Origin: a bacterium SCSIO 12741
Lineage (GTDB): Bacteria; Bacteroidota; Bacteroidia; Flavobacteriales_G; Salibacteraceae
Assembly (NCBI GenBank): GCA_024398055.1
Contig: CP073749.1
Span: 62,001 to 126,000 of the forward strand
DNA length: 64,000 nt
Direction of reading: 5' to 3'
Position numbers and translations under genes: made by a program. A model generated the notes under the pieces. It made no database searches. It saw only the letters and a program-made list of their open reading frames with translations, and was not told the DNA's origin. Below, one piece after another: positions 19,400 to 28,347 of the stretch. The number at the start of each line of letters is the position of its first letter. Within the stretch, counting starts at the first letter, position 1.

Positions 19400-20002
19400 T
19401 CAAATCCTCCCATGCTCCAGGGCCACTACAATCTCCTCAATGTATTGATCTTCGGTTGCGGAGTTGTATTCTGACTTGAGGTTGTGGCCGAATAATCGAG
19501 CCATTCCCTGGAATACAAAGGCGGTGAACCCGCTTCTAAGGTCTTTAACCAATTCGTAGGAAGTTCGATCCGTTTCGCGGTCAATAAGTTTGATGAGGAT
19601 ACGTCCTTGAGAAACCGTTAAATTGGAAATCTCATCGCCGTATTCATCCCAGAGTTCTTCTTCTACCTTTTTGTAGTATTTCTTTCTCGTTTTTCGGTCT
19701 TCAACGCCTTCTAATTCATCCTCATACTTGGCCAAAAGATCAGCCGCTTTACGAGCGTAGGGATAAACTTTTTTAACATTTCGCTGAAGTTTGTTGTACT
19801 TCTTTCGCTCCTTTTCAGTGGTAAACGAACGATACTCCCAGAGGAAATAAGTATTCAAAAAAACTTGGGGTACGGTATCCCCTTCCTGGACTCTGGCGAC
19901 TACTACCTGGCCATCAGAATCCTCGGCAGCTTGCTGATTCTGGGCATTTAGCGCCGGAATCAGTGCCAGAAGAAAAAGCAATATGACTGAACCTTTCATC
20001 AC
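19400..20002 (-). CDS. DUF4294 family exported protein
   Basis: A 200-residue exported protein (signal MMKGSVILLFLLALIPALNAQ). The mature part matches the Bacteroidota-specific DUF4294 pattern as I know it: VFLNTYFLWEYRSF, a highly charged YNKLQRNVKKVYPYARKAADLL, then SQGRILIKLIDRET and ending with the helical region FTAFVFQGMARLFGHNLKSEYN. The function of the family is unknown. Its gene lies downstream of, and separate from, the Bax-inhibitor-1 gene on the same strand. Confidence 0.78.
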   Translation of the reverse strand: MMKGSVILLFLLALIPALNAQNQQAAEDSDGQVVVARVQEGDTVPQVFLNTYFLWEYRSFTTEKERKKYNKLQRNVKKVYPYARKAADLLAKYEDELEGVEDRKTRKKYYKKVEEELWDEYGDEISNLTVSQGRILIKLIDRETDRTSYELVKDLRSGFTAFVFQGMARLFGHNLKSEYNSATEDQYIEEIVVALEHGRI

Positions 20003-20049
20003 GATCGTTTTCTAAACCGTTGACTAAAGGTACAAAGAATGTGCCTTGA

Positions 20050-20781
20050 TTAATCGCGCAACTTAGAAAGCAGTCGAAGAACTTCGAGGTACAACCACAC
20101 CAGGGTAACCATCAATCCAAAGGCTCCCATCCACTCCATATACTTAGGAGCACCGTAATGTACAGCTCTGTCGATGTAGTCGAAATCCAATAGCAGATTA
20201 AAAGCCGCAATACCGGTAATTACCAAACTAATACCAATTCCAATCATTCCGGAACTATGAAGGTAAGGAACCTGCATACCGAAGAATCCGAGAACAAAAG
20301 AAATCATGTACACGATCATTATCGCTGCGGTGGCGGCAATAATCCCCGACCTCAGTTTTTCGGTTACCTTAATTAATCCTGTTCGGTAAGCAAAAAGCAT
20401 GAATCCTAAGATGGCCAGCGTCAACATGATGGCTTGAAACACGATACCATCAAATGCAGCACCATAAATCCCAGAAATCGCACCCAGGGCTACTCCTTGA
20501 AAGGCGGCATAAAGAGGTGCCGTGTACGGAGACCACTGCGGTTTAGATACGGTTACAATTCCCAGAACCAATCCACCGATAAACCCGCCAATAATTAATC
20601 CAGACCCCATCAACTCCCAGTTGAAGAAAGACCAGATTCCTGGCACCAAAAGAGCCATGAATAGGATAAAGGACTTGTTTACCGTTCCTTGAATCGTCAT
20701 CATTCCTTCTGATGACTGAACGCCGGCTTTCTGGAAAACTTTATCGCTGAAAACCGGATTTGAAGATTTTTGATAAGCCAT
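20050..20781 (-). CDS. Bax inhibitor-1 / YccA family membrane protein
   Basis: A 243-residue protein with seven predicted transmembrane helices and the start motif SSNPVFSDKVFQ typical of the Bacteroidota/Actinobacteria branch of the BI-1/YccA family. The late motif LLDFDYIDRAVHYGAPKYMEWMGAFGLMVTLVWLYLEVLRLL carries the acidic pair linked to pH-sensitive Ca2+ leak in BsYetJ. The protein probably acts in ion balance or as an inhibitor of membrane proteolysis. The gene starts just 20 bases after the accC stop, so it may be read through from there. Confidence 0.88.
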   Translation of the reverse strand: MAYQKSSNPVFSDKVFQKAGVQSSEGMMTIQGTVNKSFILFMALLVPGIWSFFNWELMGSGLIIGGFIGGLVLGIVTVSKPQWSPYTAPLYAAFQGVALGAISGIYGAAFDGIVFQAIMLTLAILGFMLFAYRTGLIKVTEKLRSGIIAATAAIMIVYMISFVLGFFGMQVPYLHSSGMIGIGISLVITGIAAFNLLLDFDYIDRAVHYGAPKYMEWMGAFGLMVTLVWLYLEVLRLLSKLRD

Positions 20782-20801
20782 TTTATTTCGTTTTTAGCTT
20801 G

Positions 20802-22283
20802 TTACATTCTATTCTTCCGCCAGTCTGATACGGGTTCGGAAGTCGAATTATTGATATTCGCTTTGGGACTATGCTCCTCAAATAATTTGCCAACTAAAAA
20901 GGCTGCCATTTGTTCCTCATCTTCGTTGAAAGGATGTAGTTTTTCGGGCGTAAAATAATTTCCAACAAATTGAGTATCAAAGTTTCCAGACACAAAAGCT
21001 TCATGTTCGAGGGCAAAGCGACAAAACGACAGAGTAGTACTTACTCCTTCCACTTTGTATTGATCAATTGCCTCAATCATTCGCTTGATAGCTGCTTTTC
21101 TATCCGGACCATAGGTGATCAACTTTGAAATCATCGGATCGTAGTAGATGGGAATATCCATTCCTTCCTCAAACCCATCATCCACACGGATACCATCACC
21201 AACCGGCGGACGATATACTTCCAAACGACCGATATCCGGCAAGAAGTTATTCGTTGGATCTTCGGCATAAACCCGAATCTCGATGGCGTGACCCTTCATG
21301 GTCAATTCATCCTGGGTAAATCCAAGCTCTTCTCCCCTGGCTACACGAATTTGTTCTCTTACCAAGTCCAATCCCGTGATTTCTTCAGTCACCGGGTGCT
21401 CCACCTGCAAACGAGTGTTCATCTCCAGAAAGTAGAAGCGATTTTGACTATCGAGCATAAACTCAACTGTACCTGCGCCTACATAGTCACAAGAACGGGC
21501 TACATCGATGGCACAAGCTCCCATTTCATTTCTCAGTTCCTCAGTCAAAACGGATGATGGAGCCTCTTCAATCACCTTTTGGTGACGACGTTGCACCGAG
21601 CAATCCCGCTCGAATAGGTGAACTACGTTCCCATGAGTATCGGCCAAAATTTGGAATTCGATGTGACGTGGAGAAGTCACAAAACGCTCAATGAAAACGG
21701 AAGAATCACCGAAGGCAGACTTGGCTTCGCTCATGGCGAGTTCAATTTGTTCTTCCAGATCCTCTTCACGGGTTACGGTTCGCATACCTTTTCCACCACC
21801 ACCGGCAGAAGCTTTTACCAAAACAGGGAATCCGATTTCACGAGCTACCTTAAGCGCCTCGTCCATATCGTCGATAGCACCTTCGGTACCGGGTACCAAC
21901 GGAATGTTGTATTTCTTAACCGCATCTTTAGCTGCCAACTTCGATCCCATCACTCGAATCGCTTCGGTGCCTGGACCAATAAATGTGATATTGGCTGCTG
22001 CTACTTTTTCAGCAAACTCAGCATTCTCACTTAAAAACCCATACCCAGGGTGAATACCTTCCACTCCTAAAGAAGTGGCCACTTCGATGATGCGATCCAT
22101 CACCAAATAAGATTCAGAGGATGCAGCAGGACCAATGCAAACGGCTTCGTCAGCAAACCTTACAAAAGGTGCATTTCTATCTGCTTCACTAAACACCGCT
22201 ACAGTAGCGATTCCCATTTCCTTGCACGTGCGCATTACTCTTAATGCGATCTCTCCTCTGTTAGCAACTAATATTTTGTTCAT
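20802..22283 (-). CDS. accC: Biotin carboxylase subunit of acyl-CoA carboxylase
   Basis: Catalyses ATP- and bicarbonate-dependent carboxylation of biotin on its carrier protein. The 493-residue product has the full order: N-terminal biotin carboxylase domain (NRGEIALRVMRTCKEMGI, HPGYGFLSENAEFA), ATP-grasp domain with Gly-rich loop ASAGGGGKGMR, active-site EMNTRLQVEHPVTEEITG, and C-terminal domain. It is slightly longer than E. coli AccC (~450), with a Ser/Asn-rich tail. No accB lies beside it, so it could serve acetyl- or propionyl-CoA carboxylase. Confidence 0.92.
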   Translation of the reverse strand: MNKILVANRGEIALRVMRTCKEMGIATVAVFSEADRNAPFVRFADEAVCIGPAASSESYLVMDRIIEVATSLGVEGIHPGYGFLSENAEFAEKVAAANITFIGPGTEAIRVMGSKLAAKDAVKKYNIPLVPGTEGAIDDMDEALKVAREIGFPVLVKASAGGGGKGMRTVTREEDLEEQIELAMSEAKSAFGDSSVFIERFVTSPRHIEFQILADTHGNVVHLFERDCSVQRRHQKVIEEAPSSVLTEELRNEMGACAIDVARSCDYVGAGTVEFMLDSQNRFYFLEMNTRLQVEHPVTEEITGLDLVREQIRVARGEELGFTQDELTMKGHAIEIRVYAEDPTNNFLPDIGRLEVYRPPVGDGIRVDDGFEEGMDIPIYYDPMISKLITYGPDRKAAIKRMIEAIDQYKVEGVSTTLSFCRFALEHEAFVSGNFDTQFVGNYFTPEKLHPFNEDEEQMAAFLVGKLFEEHSPKANINNSTSEPVSDWRKNRM

Positions 22284-22360
22284 AGTATAAGTAGTCCAAA
22301 AATTGCGGTACCTTCGTTTTTGAAAGGACCAAAACTAACATAAATTGGCTTAGCAAGGGA

Positions 22361-23134
22361 ATGAAAGAAGCATATCAAATCGTTGTATTTATCGCATTTT
22401 TAGCAGGTTTTAGCACCTTAGCAACGGCACAGGAAGAGCCTCAATTTGTAGTTAGTGAAGGACAGGAGCACATTCAGCTCAATCTTGAGGGATTAAACGA
22501 ATACAATGCCGGGCATTATGAAAAGGCTATTGAATTCTTTAAGAAGTCGGTAGGCTATGACTCAACCTACACGAAGGCCTATTTTAATATGGGCTTGTCC
22601 TATTTCAAATTACGTCGTTTTAATGAATCCATTCAATCGTTTGAGCGGGTGCTTGAACTGGACAGTACGGTGAATGAGGCTCATTATTACATCCCATTTT
22701 GCTACTACTACTGGGGCGATATGGAAAAAGCCAAGGGAGCTTACCGTGAAGCCATCCAGGTATTCCCCAAAAAAGCAGAACTCTACTATCACCTGACTCG
22801 GATTCTGGAACAAGAAGGCCATGAACATGAAGAACTTCAAGTTTACAATGCCTTGTTGGAAAATCTGCCCAATGAAGAATTGGCGCTGTACAACCGCAGT
22901 GTACTGCTGAACAAAGCCCAGGAATTTGAACTCGCCATTCGCGACTTGGATAAATTAATTCAGGTAAATTCTACCAATTCTAAAGCTTGGGTGGAACGCG
23001 GCGTTATGAAAATCAACCTCAACCGAATCGAAGAAGGTTGCGTGGATTTGCTTAGAGCACAGGAATTGGGTAACACCTCCCCGGCGGTTTTAGAGCTTAT
23101 CCCTAAGCACTGCCACAACCCGGATCAGGAGTAA
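22361..23134 (+). CDS. Exported TPR protein
   Basis: A 257-residue exported protein (signal ending TLATAQ) made of about five to six TPR units, e.g. EYNAGHYEKAIEFFKKSVGYDSTYTKAYFN (split here over two units) and SIQSFERVLELDS. It probably mediates protein contacts in the periplasm. It is divergent from accC and its stop lies two bases from the convergent sugar transferase stop, so the boundary of the polysaccharide locus is tight. Confidence 0.75.
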   Translation: MKEAYQIVVFIAFLAGFSTLATAQEEPQFVVSEGQEHIQLNLEGLNEYNAGHYEKAIEFFKKSVGYDSTYTKAYFNMGLSYFKLRRFNESIQSFERVLELDSTVNEAHYYIPFCYYYWGDMEKAKGAYREAIQVFPKKAELYYHLTRILEQEGHEHEELQVYNALLENLPNEELALYNRSVLLNKAQEFELAIRDLDKLIQVNSTNSKAWVERGVMKINLNRIEEGCVDLLRAQELGNTSPAVLELIPKHCHNPDQE

Positions 23135-23136
23135 GA

Positions 23137-23724
23137 TCAGCTGACTATTTTCTTGATGGTAAGAAGAATTACTCTGATGTAATTCAAGAACCCCGGATTC
23201 TCAATAAACTTTTGGTTCAATCGGATTTTATCCGGCATGATGGTGTCTATGTAAAACTGCTCCGGGTCATCGGCCTTTTCGAGCAATTCATTTTCATTGG
23301 AGTATTCAATGGATGCGTAGTCAGTTATTCCCGGTAGAACCGAAAGTACTTTGAGTTGCTCGTGGGAATAAAGTCTCACGTATTTACGAACTTCAGGTCT
23401 TGGTCCAACGAGACTCATATCCCCTTTAAACACGTTGATCAGTTGAGGTAGCTCATCCAGTTTCCAAGCTCTAAGGTATTTTCCTACGGAAGTAATTCGG
23501 CTATCCGCCATTCCAACCGTTAGCTGACCTTTACTCTCTGAGTCCACCTTCATCGTACGAAATTTGATCAGGTAAAAATCGCGATTCCATTTTCCTACCC
23601 GCTGTTGGTGAAAAAAGATAGGACCTTTGGAGGTGAAGTAAACTGCCAATCCAATCAGAACCAAAAGAGGCCACAAAAAGAGGAGCCCCAGGAAACTGAA
23701 AATCAGATCGGCCAATCGATTCAT
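23137..23724 (-). CDS. Polyprenyl-phosphate sugar-1-phosphate transferase (priming enzyme)
   Basis: Starts polysaccharide repeat-unit assembly by moving a sugar-1-phosphate from a nucleotide sugar to undecaprenyl phosphate. At 195 residues it is the short PglC/WcaJ-C-terminal type: one membrane segment (FLGLLFLWPLLVLIGLAVYF), GPIFFHQQRVGKWNRDFYLIKFRTM with the conserved Arg/Lys-Phe-Arg-Thr-Met, SVGKYLRAWKLDELPQLINVFKGDMSLVGPRPE, and a membrane-associated C-terminus. It is the last gene of the polysaccharide locus and overlaps the aminotransferase stop. Confidence 0.9.
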   Translation of the reverse strand: MNRLADLIFSFLGLLFLWPLLVLIGLAVYFTSKGPIFFHQQRVGKWNRDFYLIKFRTMKVDSESKGQLTVGMADSRITSVGKYLRAWKLDELPQLINVFKGDMSLVGPRPEVRKYVRLYSHEQLKVLSVLPGITDYASIEYSNENELLEKADDPEQFYIDTIMPDKIRLNQKFIENPGFLNYIRVILLTIKKIVS

Positions 23725-24938
23725 CCCATCACTTTTTGAACGGCAGACTTCACCGCATCGATCACGGCATCAATCTGTTCATCGCTGATATCGTAGAATA
23801 CCGGAAGGGTAATTTCACAAGCATACTGGGCAAAGGCGTTGGGATAGGGATCTATGCTGTAGCCTCTTTCCCGGTACGCGGTAAACATGGGAAGCGGTTG
23901 AAAATGGACATTCACAGCTACCTGTTTCTCAGTAATGGCATCAATGATTTGATCGCGCTGCCCCTCGGTAGCGTCTTTGATCCGAAGCATGAAAATGTGG
24001 TAAGATCCTTTACTTTCCTCACTCTCGTAAATCGGTAACTGAGCCCAGGGCTCAGAAGAGAATCCAGCACTGTAACGATCAAAAATGTACTTTCTCTTAG
24101 CCAGCATGTCGGAATCGTAGCGCTCCAGCTCCACCAAGCCAAGTGCGGCCTGAATATCGGTCATGTTGCACTTGAATCCAGGCTCCACTATATCGTAGCG
24201 CCATCCTCCAGCCTTGGTTTTGGCCAGGGCGTCTTTGGTTTGCCCATGAAGCGACTTAATTCTGAGTTGCTTGTAGATTTCGTCGTTATCAAAAGGTTCA
24301 GGAAGGTTAAGCGTTAATGCTCCTCCTTCTGCGGTACAGAGATTTTTGACGGCATGAAATGAAAAGGCTGAAAAGTCGGCCAACGACCCAGAGCGTTTTC
24401 CCTTGTACCAGGCACCAACGGAGTGTGCAGAATCGGACAATAGGAGAACCCGCCCTAAAGTTTCCTGCACTTCATTAGACGGGCTAAACATTCCCCGAAC
24501 TCCAGGTTCGCGGATCAATTCGTTAATCCCATCGTAATCACAAGGCCACCCGCCGATATCTACAGGCATAATGGCTTTGGTTCGCGGGGTGATGGCCGCC
24601 TTGATGGCTTCCAGGCTAATATTAAAATCATCGCCTATATCCACAAAAACCGGACGTGCCCCACAATGCAAAATCACATTACCGGTAGCACTATAGGTGT
24701 AGGCCGGTAGAATAACCTCATCTCCTTCACCAATGCCAAACCAACGTAAGGCCAGTTCCAACCCGGCGGTAGCAGAGTTGAAACAAACAACCCGAGGAGC
24801 ACCGGTATATTCGGCTAAACGTTCCTCAAAAAGCTTGGTTTTCGGGCCGGTGGTAATCCAACCCGAGTTGAGCACTTCAACGACCGCATCGGTCATTTTT
24901 TGATCCATCCTTGGAGGTGAAAAAGGTACTTGTGTCAT
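23721..24938 (-). CDS. DegT/DnrJ/EryC1/StrS sugar aminotransferase
   Basis: PLP enzyme that makes an amino sugar from a keto-sugar nucleotide. The 405-residue protein has PLP-binding Asp169 (LLLSDSAHSVGAWY) and Schiff-base Lys198 (SFHAVKNLCTAEGG), with the usual start (GWITTGPKTKLFEERLAEYTG) and end. In this locus it would produce an amino or acetamido sugar precursor for the polysaccharide, possibly the site later amidated. Its start region partners with the downstream priming transferase by a four-base overlap. Confidence 0.9.
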   Translation of the reverse strand: MTQVPFSPPRMDQKMTDAVVEVLNSGWITTGPKTKLFEERLAEYTGAPRVVCFNSATAGLELALRWFGIGEGDEVILPAYTYSATGNVILHCGARPVFVDIGDDFNISLEAIKAAITPRTKAIMPVDIGGWPCDYDGINELIREPGVRGMFSPSNEVQETLGRVLLLSDSAHSVGAWYKGKRSGSLADFSAFSFHAVKNLCTAEGGALTLNLPEPFDNDEIYKQLRIKSLHGQTKDALAKTKAGGWRYDIVEPGFKCNMTDIQAALGLVELERYDSDMLAKRKYIFDRYSAGFSSEPWAQLPIYESEESKGSYHIFMLRIKDATEGQRDQIIDAITEKQVAVNVHFQPLPMFTAYRERGYSIDPYPNAFAQYACEITLPVFYDISDEQIDAVIDAVKSAVQKVMG

Positions 24939-24983
24939 AGGAAAACAAAATTAGTCAGTCCAAGTGATTGAGCGAATAAAATA

Positions 24984-26258
24984 TTACGCCTCCTTTTGTT
25001 TCTGAATGGATCTCAAGGAAATGTTGGACGAGTTGTTGGAAAAGAAAGCTACGAAAAAAGCGAAGAACACCACTCCTGCCTGCACTTCTAAAATACTTTC
25101 AGTCAGGCAAGCTGTAGAAATGATAATGGAAAACAACAGATCTAAAAACCGAAATTGACGTAGCCCGAGAAAAAAGGGCAAGGACAAGGAAAGCAGCAGC
25201 AACACTATGCCAGGAATCCCCAAAGCCGCAAAGGTTTGCAAATACTGATTGTGGGCATTGTACTGACGCTCGTAGGGGTAAATGTAATTGTGGGTTTTGT
25301 ATTGGTGCATCAATTCATCTTTGATGTCTCCAGTACCCGTTCCCAAAATCGGCTTCTGCTGAATGATTTCCCAGCAGGACCTCCAAATCAAAACACGAAC
25401 GGCTGTACTTTCCCTGGCATCTGTCCCCACTTCATCGGTAGCCATCACCTCCCCTACTTGCTCAAAACCATGAAGCGTAACCGAACGATCGAACCAACCC
25501 TTAGCCAAAGTGGTGATCACAATCCAGGAAAGAAGTAATAAGGTAAATCCAAGTAACCAGCGTCTGAATTTGACAATTCCATAAATGCTAATCAGGAGGA
25601 GAATCACCACAAGAGAAAGGAAACCATTACGAGAAGTACTCAGAAAAATGGCAAAAACCAAGGCAAAGGCAACTCCAATTAATCCGGCGTTGCGCAGCGA
25701 ATAGAACTTGTCTTCACTGCGAAGGATGAGGTAGACTACCGCAATTAATCCCATGTTGAGGTACATGGCGAAATAACCGATATGCAGCACCGGAGAAATA
25801 TTGACATCGTATAAATTGATGAATGGCGATTCTCCTGAGTAATAGGACAAAACAGAGGAAGTAACACCGATGAACACAGCTGCCAAACAACCCCATACAA
25901 ATCCCCACATTACCCCTCGAAACCGATCGGAATTCATGGTACCGGCGACTCCATAGATCCAGGGAAGGAGTAAAAAGGACAACTTTATCTGAAGGTCAAA
26001 CCAACCAAAATCGCTGTTGGAGCTCCACAACATGCCCAACACGTGCCAGAGGTAAAACCCGATCAATGCCAGGGAACTCCAATTGGCTCGAAAAGTGGGA
26101 ATGCGAAACGCTCCTTTTCCTAATGACAGGGTATTGAGCAAAAGCAAAACGATAACGATAGGAACGGCCTTTTGATAAACCGGCATCAGAAAAACGAAAA
26201 GCACAGTCAGGTAATAATGCCTGCTTTGCCAATTCTCGTTTTTTTCGATTCCTAACAT
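24984..26258 (-). CDS. O-antigen ligase / polymerase family membrane protein (Wzy_C)
   Basis: A 424-residue protein with about eleven transmembrane helices and the long periplasmic loop typical of WaaL/Wzy proteins (between ~245 and ~340, with VLIWRSCWEIIQQKPILGTGTGDIKDEL and YNAHNQYLQTFAALGIPG). NAHNQYLQ is the common family motif. It either polymerises the repeat unit or ligates it to the lipid A core or another acceptor; sequence alone does not separate these. Seven bases downstream of the GT2 gene. Confidence 0.85.
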   Translation of the reverse strand: MLGIEKNENWQSRHYYLTVLFVFLMPVYQKAVPIVIVLLLLNTLSLGKGAFRIPTFRANWSSLALIGFYLWHVLGMLWSSNSDFGWFDLQIKLSFLLLPWIYGVAGTMNSDRFRGVMWGFVWGCLAAVFIGVTSSVLSYYSGESPFINLYDVNISPVLHIGYFAMYLNMGLIAVVYLILRSEDKFYSLRNAGLIGVAFALVFAIFLSTSRNGFLSLVVILLLISIYGIVKFRRWLLGFTLLLLSWIVITTLAKGWFDRSVTLHGFEQVGEVMATDEVGTDARESTAVRVLIWRSCWEIIQQKPILGTGTGDIKDELMHQYKTHNYIYPYERQYNAHNQYLQTFAALGIPGIVLLLLSLSLPFFLGLRQFRFLDLLFSIIISTACLTESILEVQAGVVFFAFFVAFFSNNSSNISLRSIQKQKEA

Positions 26259-26265
26259 GGTTGAA

Positions 26266-27297
26266 TTACCTCGAAGTTTTTTCCATCGATTTAACAGGCT
26301 TCTTACCCATGAGCAAAAAGTCCCAGATTCCGCGAAGGTATCCTAATCCATAGGACAGATGCAAGAGCAAAACCACCCACCAAACTCTAAATCCCTGAAG
26401 AATGGAAGCAGAGCGGGCAAATGAAGTGGTGATTCCAAGAAGTAAATACAGAATGAGCGCCAAAATTTGAGCGCCTATTAAGACTCCAGGCAGTAGCGGA
26501 GCCAATATCCAGGAAAACAAATAGAGAACAAACAAAGCGGGAACCAATTGCCGAACAGTAGTGACGGTTTGATGCAGTTTATTTACATACACCTTCCAAT
26601 AGCCGTACTGGTAGTATTGCCGCCATAATCGGGAATAAGAAGCCCGAACAAAGTATTGGGCCTTCATGGAAGAAGACAACCAAATAAGGAAACCGGCCTG
26701 AGTAACCCGAAAATTAAATTCGTCGTCCTGGTTCCGGGTTAATTCTTCATGAAAATAGCCGACCTTGTCAAACACTTCCTTCTTGTACACACCGAAGGCC
26801 ACGGTATCTACTTTACCTTCCTTCTTTCCGGTTCTAAAATGGGCATTGCCTACTCCAAAGGGTGATGAAACGCCAATTCCGACAGCTCGGGAGACTTCGT
26901 TTTCGTAAACGTTCTCGAGCAATCCTCCCACGCAGCCAATGCGATCGTCTTTTTGGAAAGCGATTTCACTTTCCTTCAAAAACTGTGAATCCAGGGTCGC
27001 ATGAGCTCCCAAGATCATGATCCTATCGGCCGAGGATTTTTTAATACCCAGGTTGAGGGCATAAGGAGTAAACTGCTGAGGATTGTCCACCCAATGAATA
27101 AAATCATGCTGGGCAGCAAATTCATCCAATATTTTGCGGGTACCATCTTTACTGCCACCATCTGCCACCCAAACCTCCAATTGATCCTTCGGCCAATCGA
27201 GTTGGATCAGAGAATCGAGGCATTTGCCAATGTAACGCTCCTCGTTGTAGCATGGAATGACAATGCTGTAGGTGGAATGAGTTTGGGCTCCCGTCAT
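26266..27297 (-). CDS. Glycosyltransferase family 2, membrane-associated
   Basis: A 343-residue inverting glycosyltransferase. Nucleotide-sugar motifs are SIVIPCYNEERYIGKCLDSL and the DXD-like VADGGSKDGT, with acceptor-side NQDDEFNFR. C-terminal hydrophobic helices (LVPALFVLYLFSWILAPLLPGVLIGAQILALILYLLLG) hold it to the membrane, as in succinoglycan ExoA-type enzymes. It should add a sugar to the lipid-linked intermediate of this locus. Confidence 0.88.
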   Translation of the reverse strand: MTGAQTHSTYSIVIPCYNEERYIGKCLDSLIQLDWPKDQLEVWVADGGSKDGTRKILDEFAAQHDFIHWVDNPQQFTPYALNLGIKKSSADRIMILGAHATLDSQFLKESEIAFQKDDRIGCVGGLLENVYENEVSRAVGIGVSSPFGVGNAHFRTGKKEGKVDTVAFGVYKKEVFDKVGYFHEELTRNQDDEFNFRVTQAGFLIWLSSSMKAQYFVRASYSRLWRQYYQYGYWKVYVNKLHQTVTTVRQLVPALFVLYLFSWILAPLLPGVLIGAQILALILYLLLGITTSFARSASILQGFRVWWVVLLLHLSYGLGYLRGIWDFLLMGKKPVKSMEKTSR

Positions 27298-27400
27298 AAT
27301 TCAAGGCAAAGTAAAGAATCCCTGGCTCCCCTTTGATAAGAAAAGGCCAAGAGCGATAAACATTACAACCTTGAAAAGCTAAAGTTCTTGTTCGGACCGA

Positions 27401-28345
27401 TTATTCTGCAACAATCTGATACACCTGATACCCTTTGGAGTCGGCGGCAATGAGCTTGCATTGGTTGACAAGAAACTGATCGAATGTGGGTGAAAACTTC
27501 ATGAGCTTTTCGGCGTGAAGCAGGTAAGTACAATTCAAGTCTTCAGTTAGGTAGCGGGAGAGTTCCGGTTCGGATCGATCTTCCATCAATGCCACAGGAC
27601 CATCCTTCGAATACAGATCGTCGTACCCAGCCCAATAGTAATGGCCTTTGCGGCTGGTATAAACATAAAAGGCGGGAACGTTGTTGACCAGAAAGTCGCC
27701 TTCTGGCAATTCCTCTTCGATGTACAAATAAATATCCTTGACTGATTTTGTTGTATTGGTTGTCATAGAATCTAAAACGGGAGATTCTTCGGTTTTCGTC
27801 TGAGCGGGCTCTTCTTTTTTTGCAGGTTGAAAATCGCTCAGCCGAGAAGCATAGCGTTCCCACAAATCGAAACGAAAAAAGAAAGCGGTGTTGAGTAAAG
27901 TCAAAACACCCAGTACCATCAGCAAACGAAAACGATCACTGGCTACGAACAAACGATTGAGTAAATAGGCAACAATGAGCAGGGTAAAAGGCACCAGGGT
28001 AAGTTGGTAGCGATCGTTGTAGTAGCCTAATGCTGCTACGATCAGAGAAGTGATCAGGTAAATGATGGCCAGCAGAATGGCCTTGCCTTTTAGCCTTTGA
28101 CCCGCTTTATAAAAGAGCAGGGCCAAAATGGCCATAAGTATTCCAAAGAATCCCGTTAGGCTTAAATCGGTGATGGTGCCCAGGTAACCATTGAGCCAAA
28201 GCTTAGGTGCGGTCTCAATGTTTCGGGAGATCAAGTTGGCATTTCCATTGGGATCGGCGATGCGCTCTGCCATCAGCAACACGGGTGCTATACCCGTAAG
28301 CACCATCGTGACGGCAATCCAAGCGTTATTTTTTCTTTTCTCCAT
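27401..28345 (-). CDS. Membrane protein, second member of duplicated cassette (short copy)
   Basis: About 314 residues with roughly five N-terminal transmembrane helices and a soluble C-terminal part. The motif APKLWLNGYLGTITDLSLTG aligns with LRRWANGYLGTLFRFTYIGT in the 565-residue protein at 30814-32511, and the fold order is the same. It therefore belongs to the same family. The ATG at 28345 (MEKRKNNAW) is preferred to the upstream one because it begins two bases after the stop of the preceding gene. I do not recognise the function; a role in lipid-linked sugar transfer is inferred from its place. Confidence 0.65.
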   Translation of the reverse strand: MEKRKNNAWIAVTMVLTGIAPVLLMAERIADPNGNANLISRNIETAPKLWLNGYLGTITDLSLTGFFGILMAILALLFYKAGQRLKGKAILLAIIYLITSLIVAALGYYNDRYQLTLVPFTLLIVAYLLNRLFVASDRFRLLMVLGVLTLLNTAFFFRFDLWERYASRLSDFQPAKKEEPAQTKTEESPVLDSMTTNTTKSVKDIYLYIEEELPEGDFLVNNVPAFYVYTSRKGHYYWAGYDDLYSKDGPVALMEDRSEPELSRYLTEDLNCTYLLHAEKLMKFSPTFDQFLVNQCKLIAADSKGYQVYQIVAE

Positions 28346-28347
28346 AC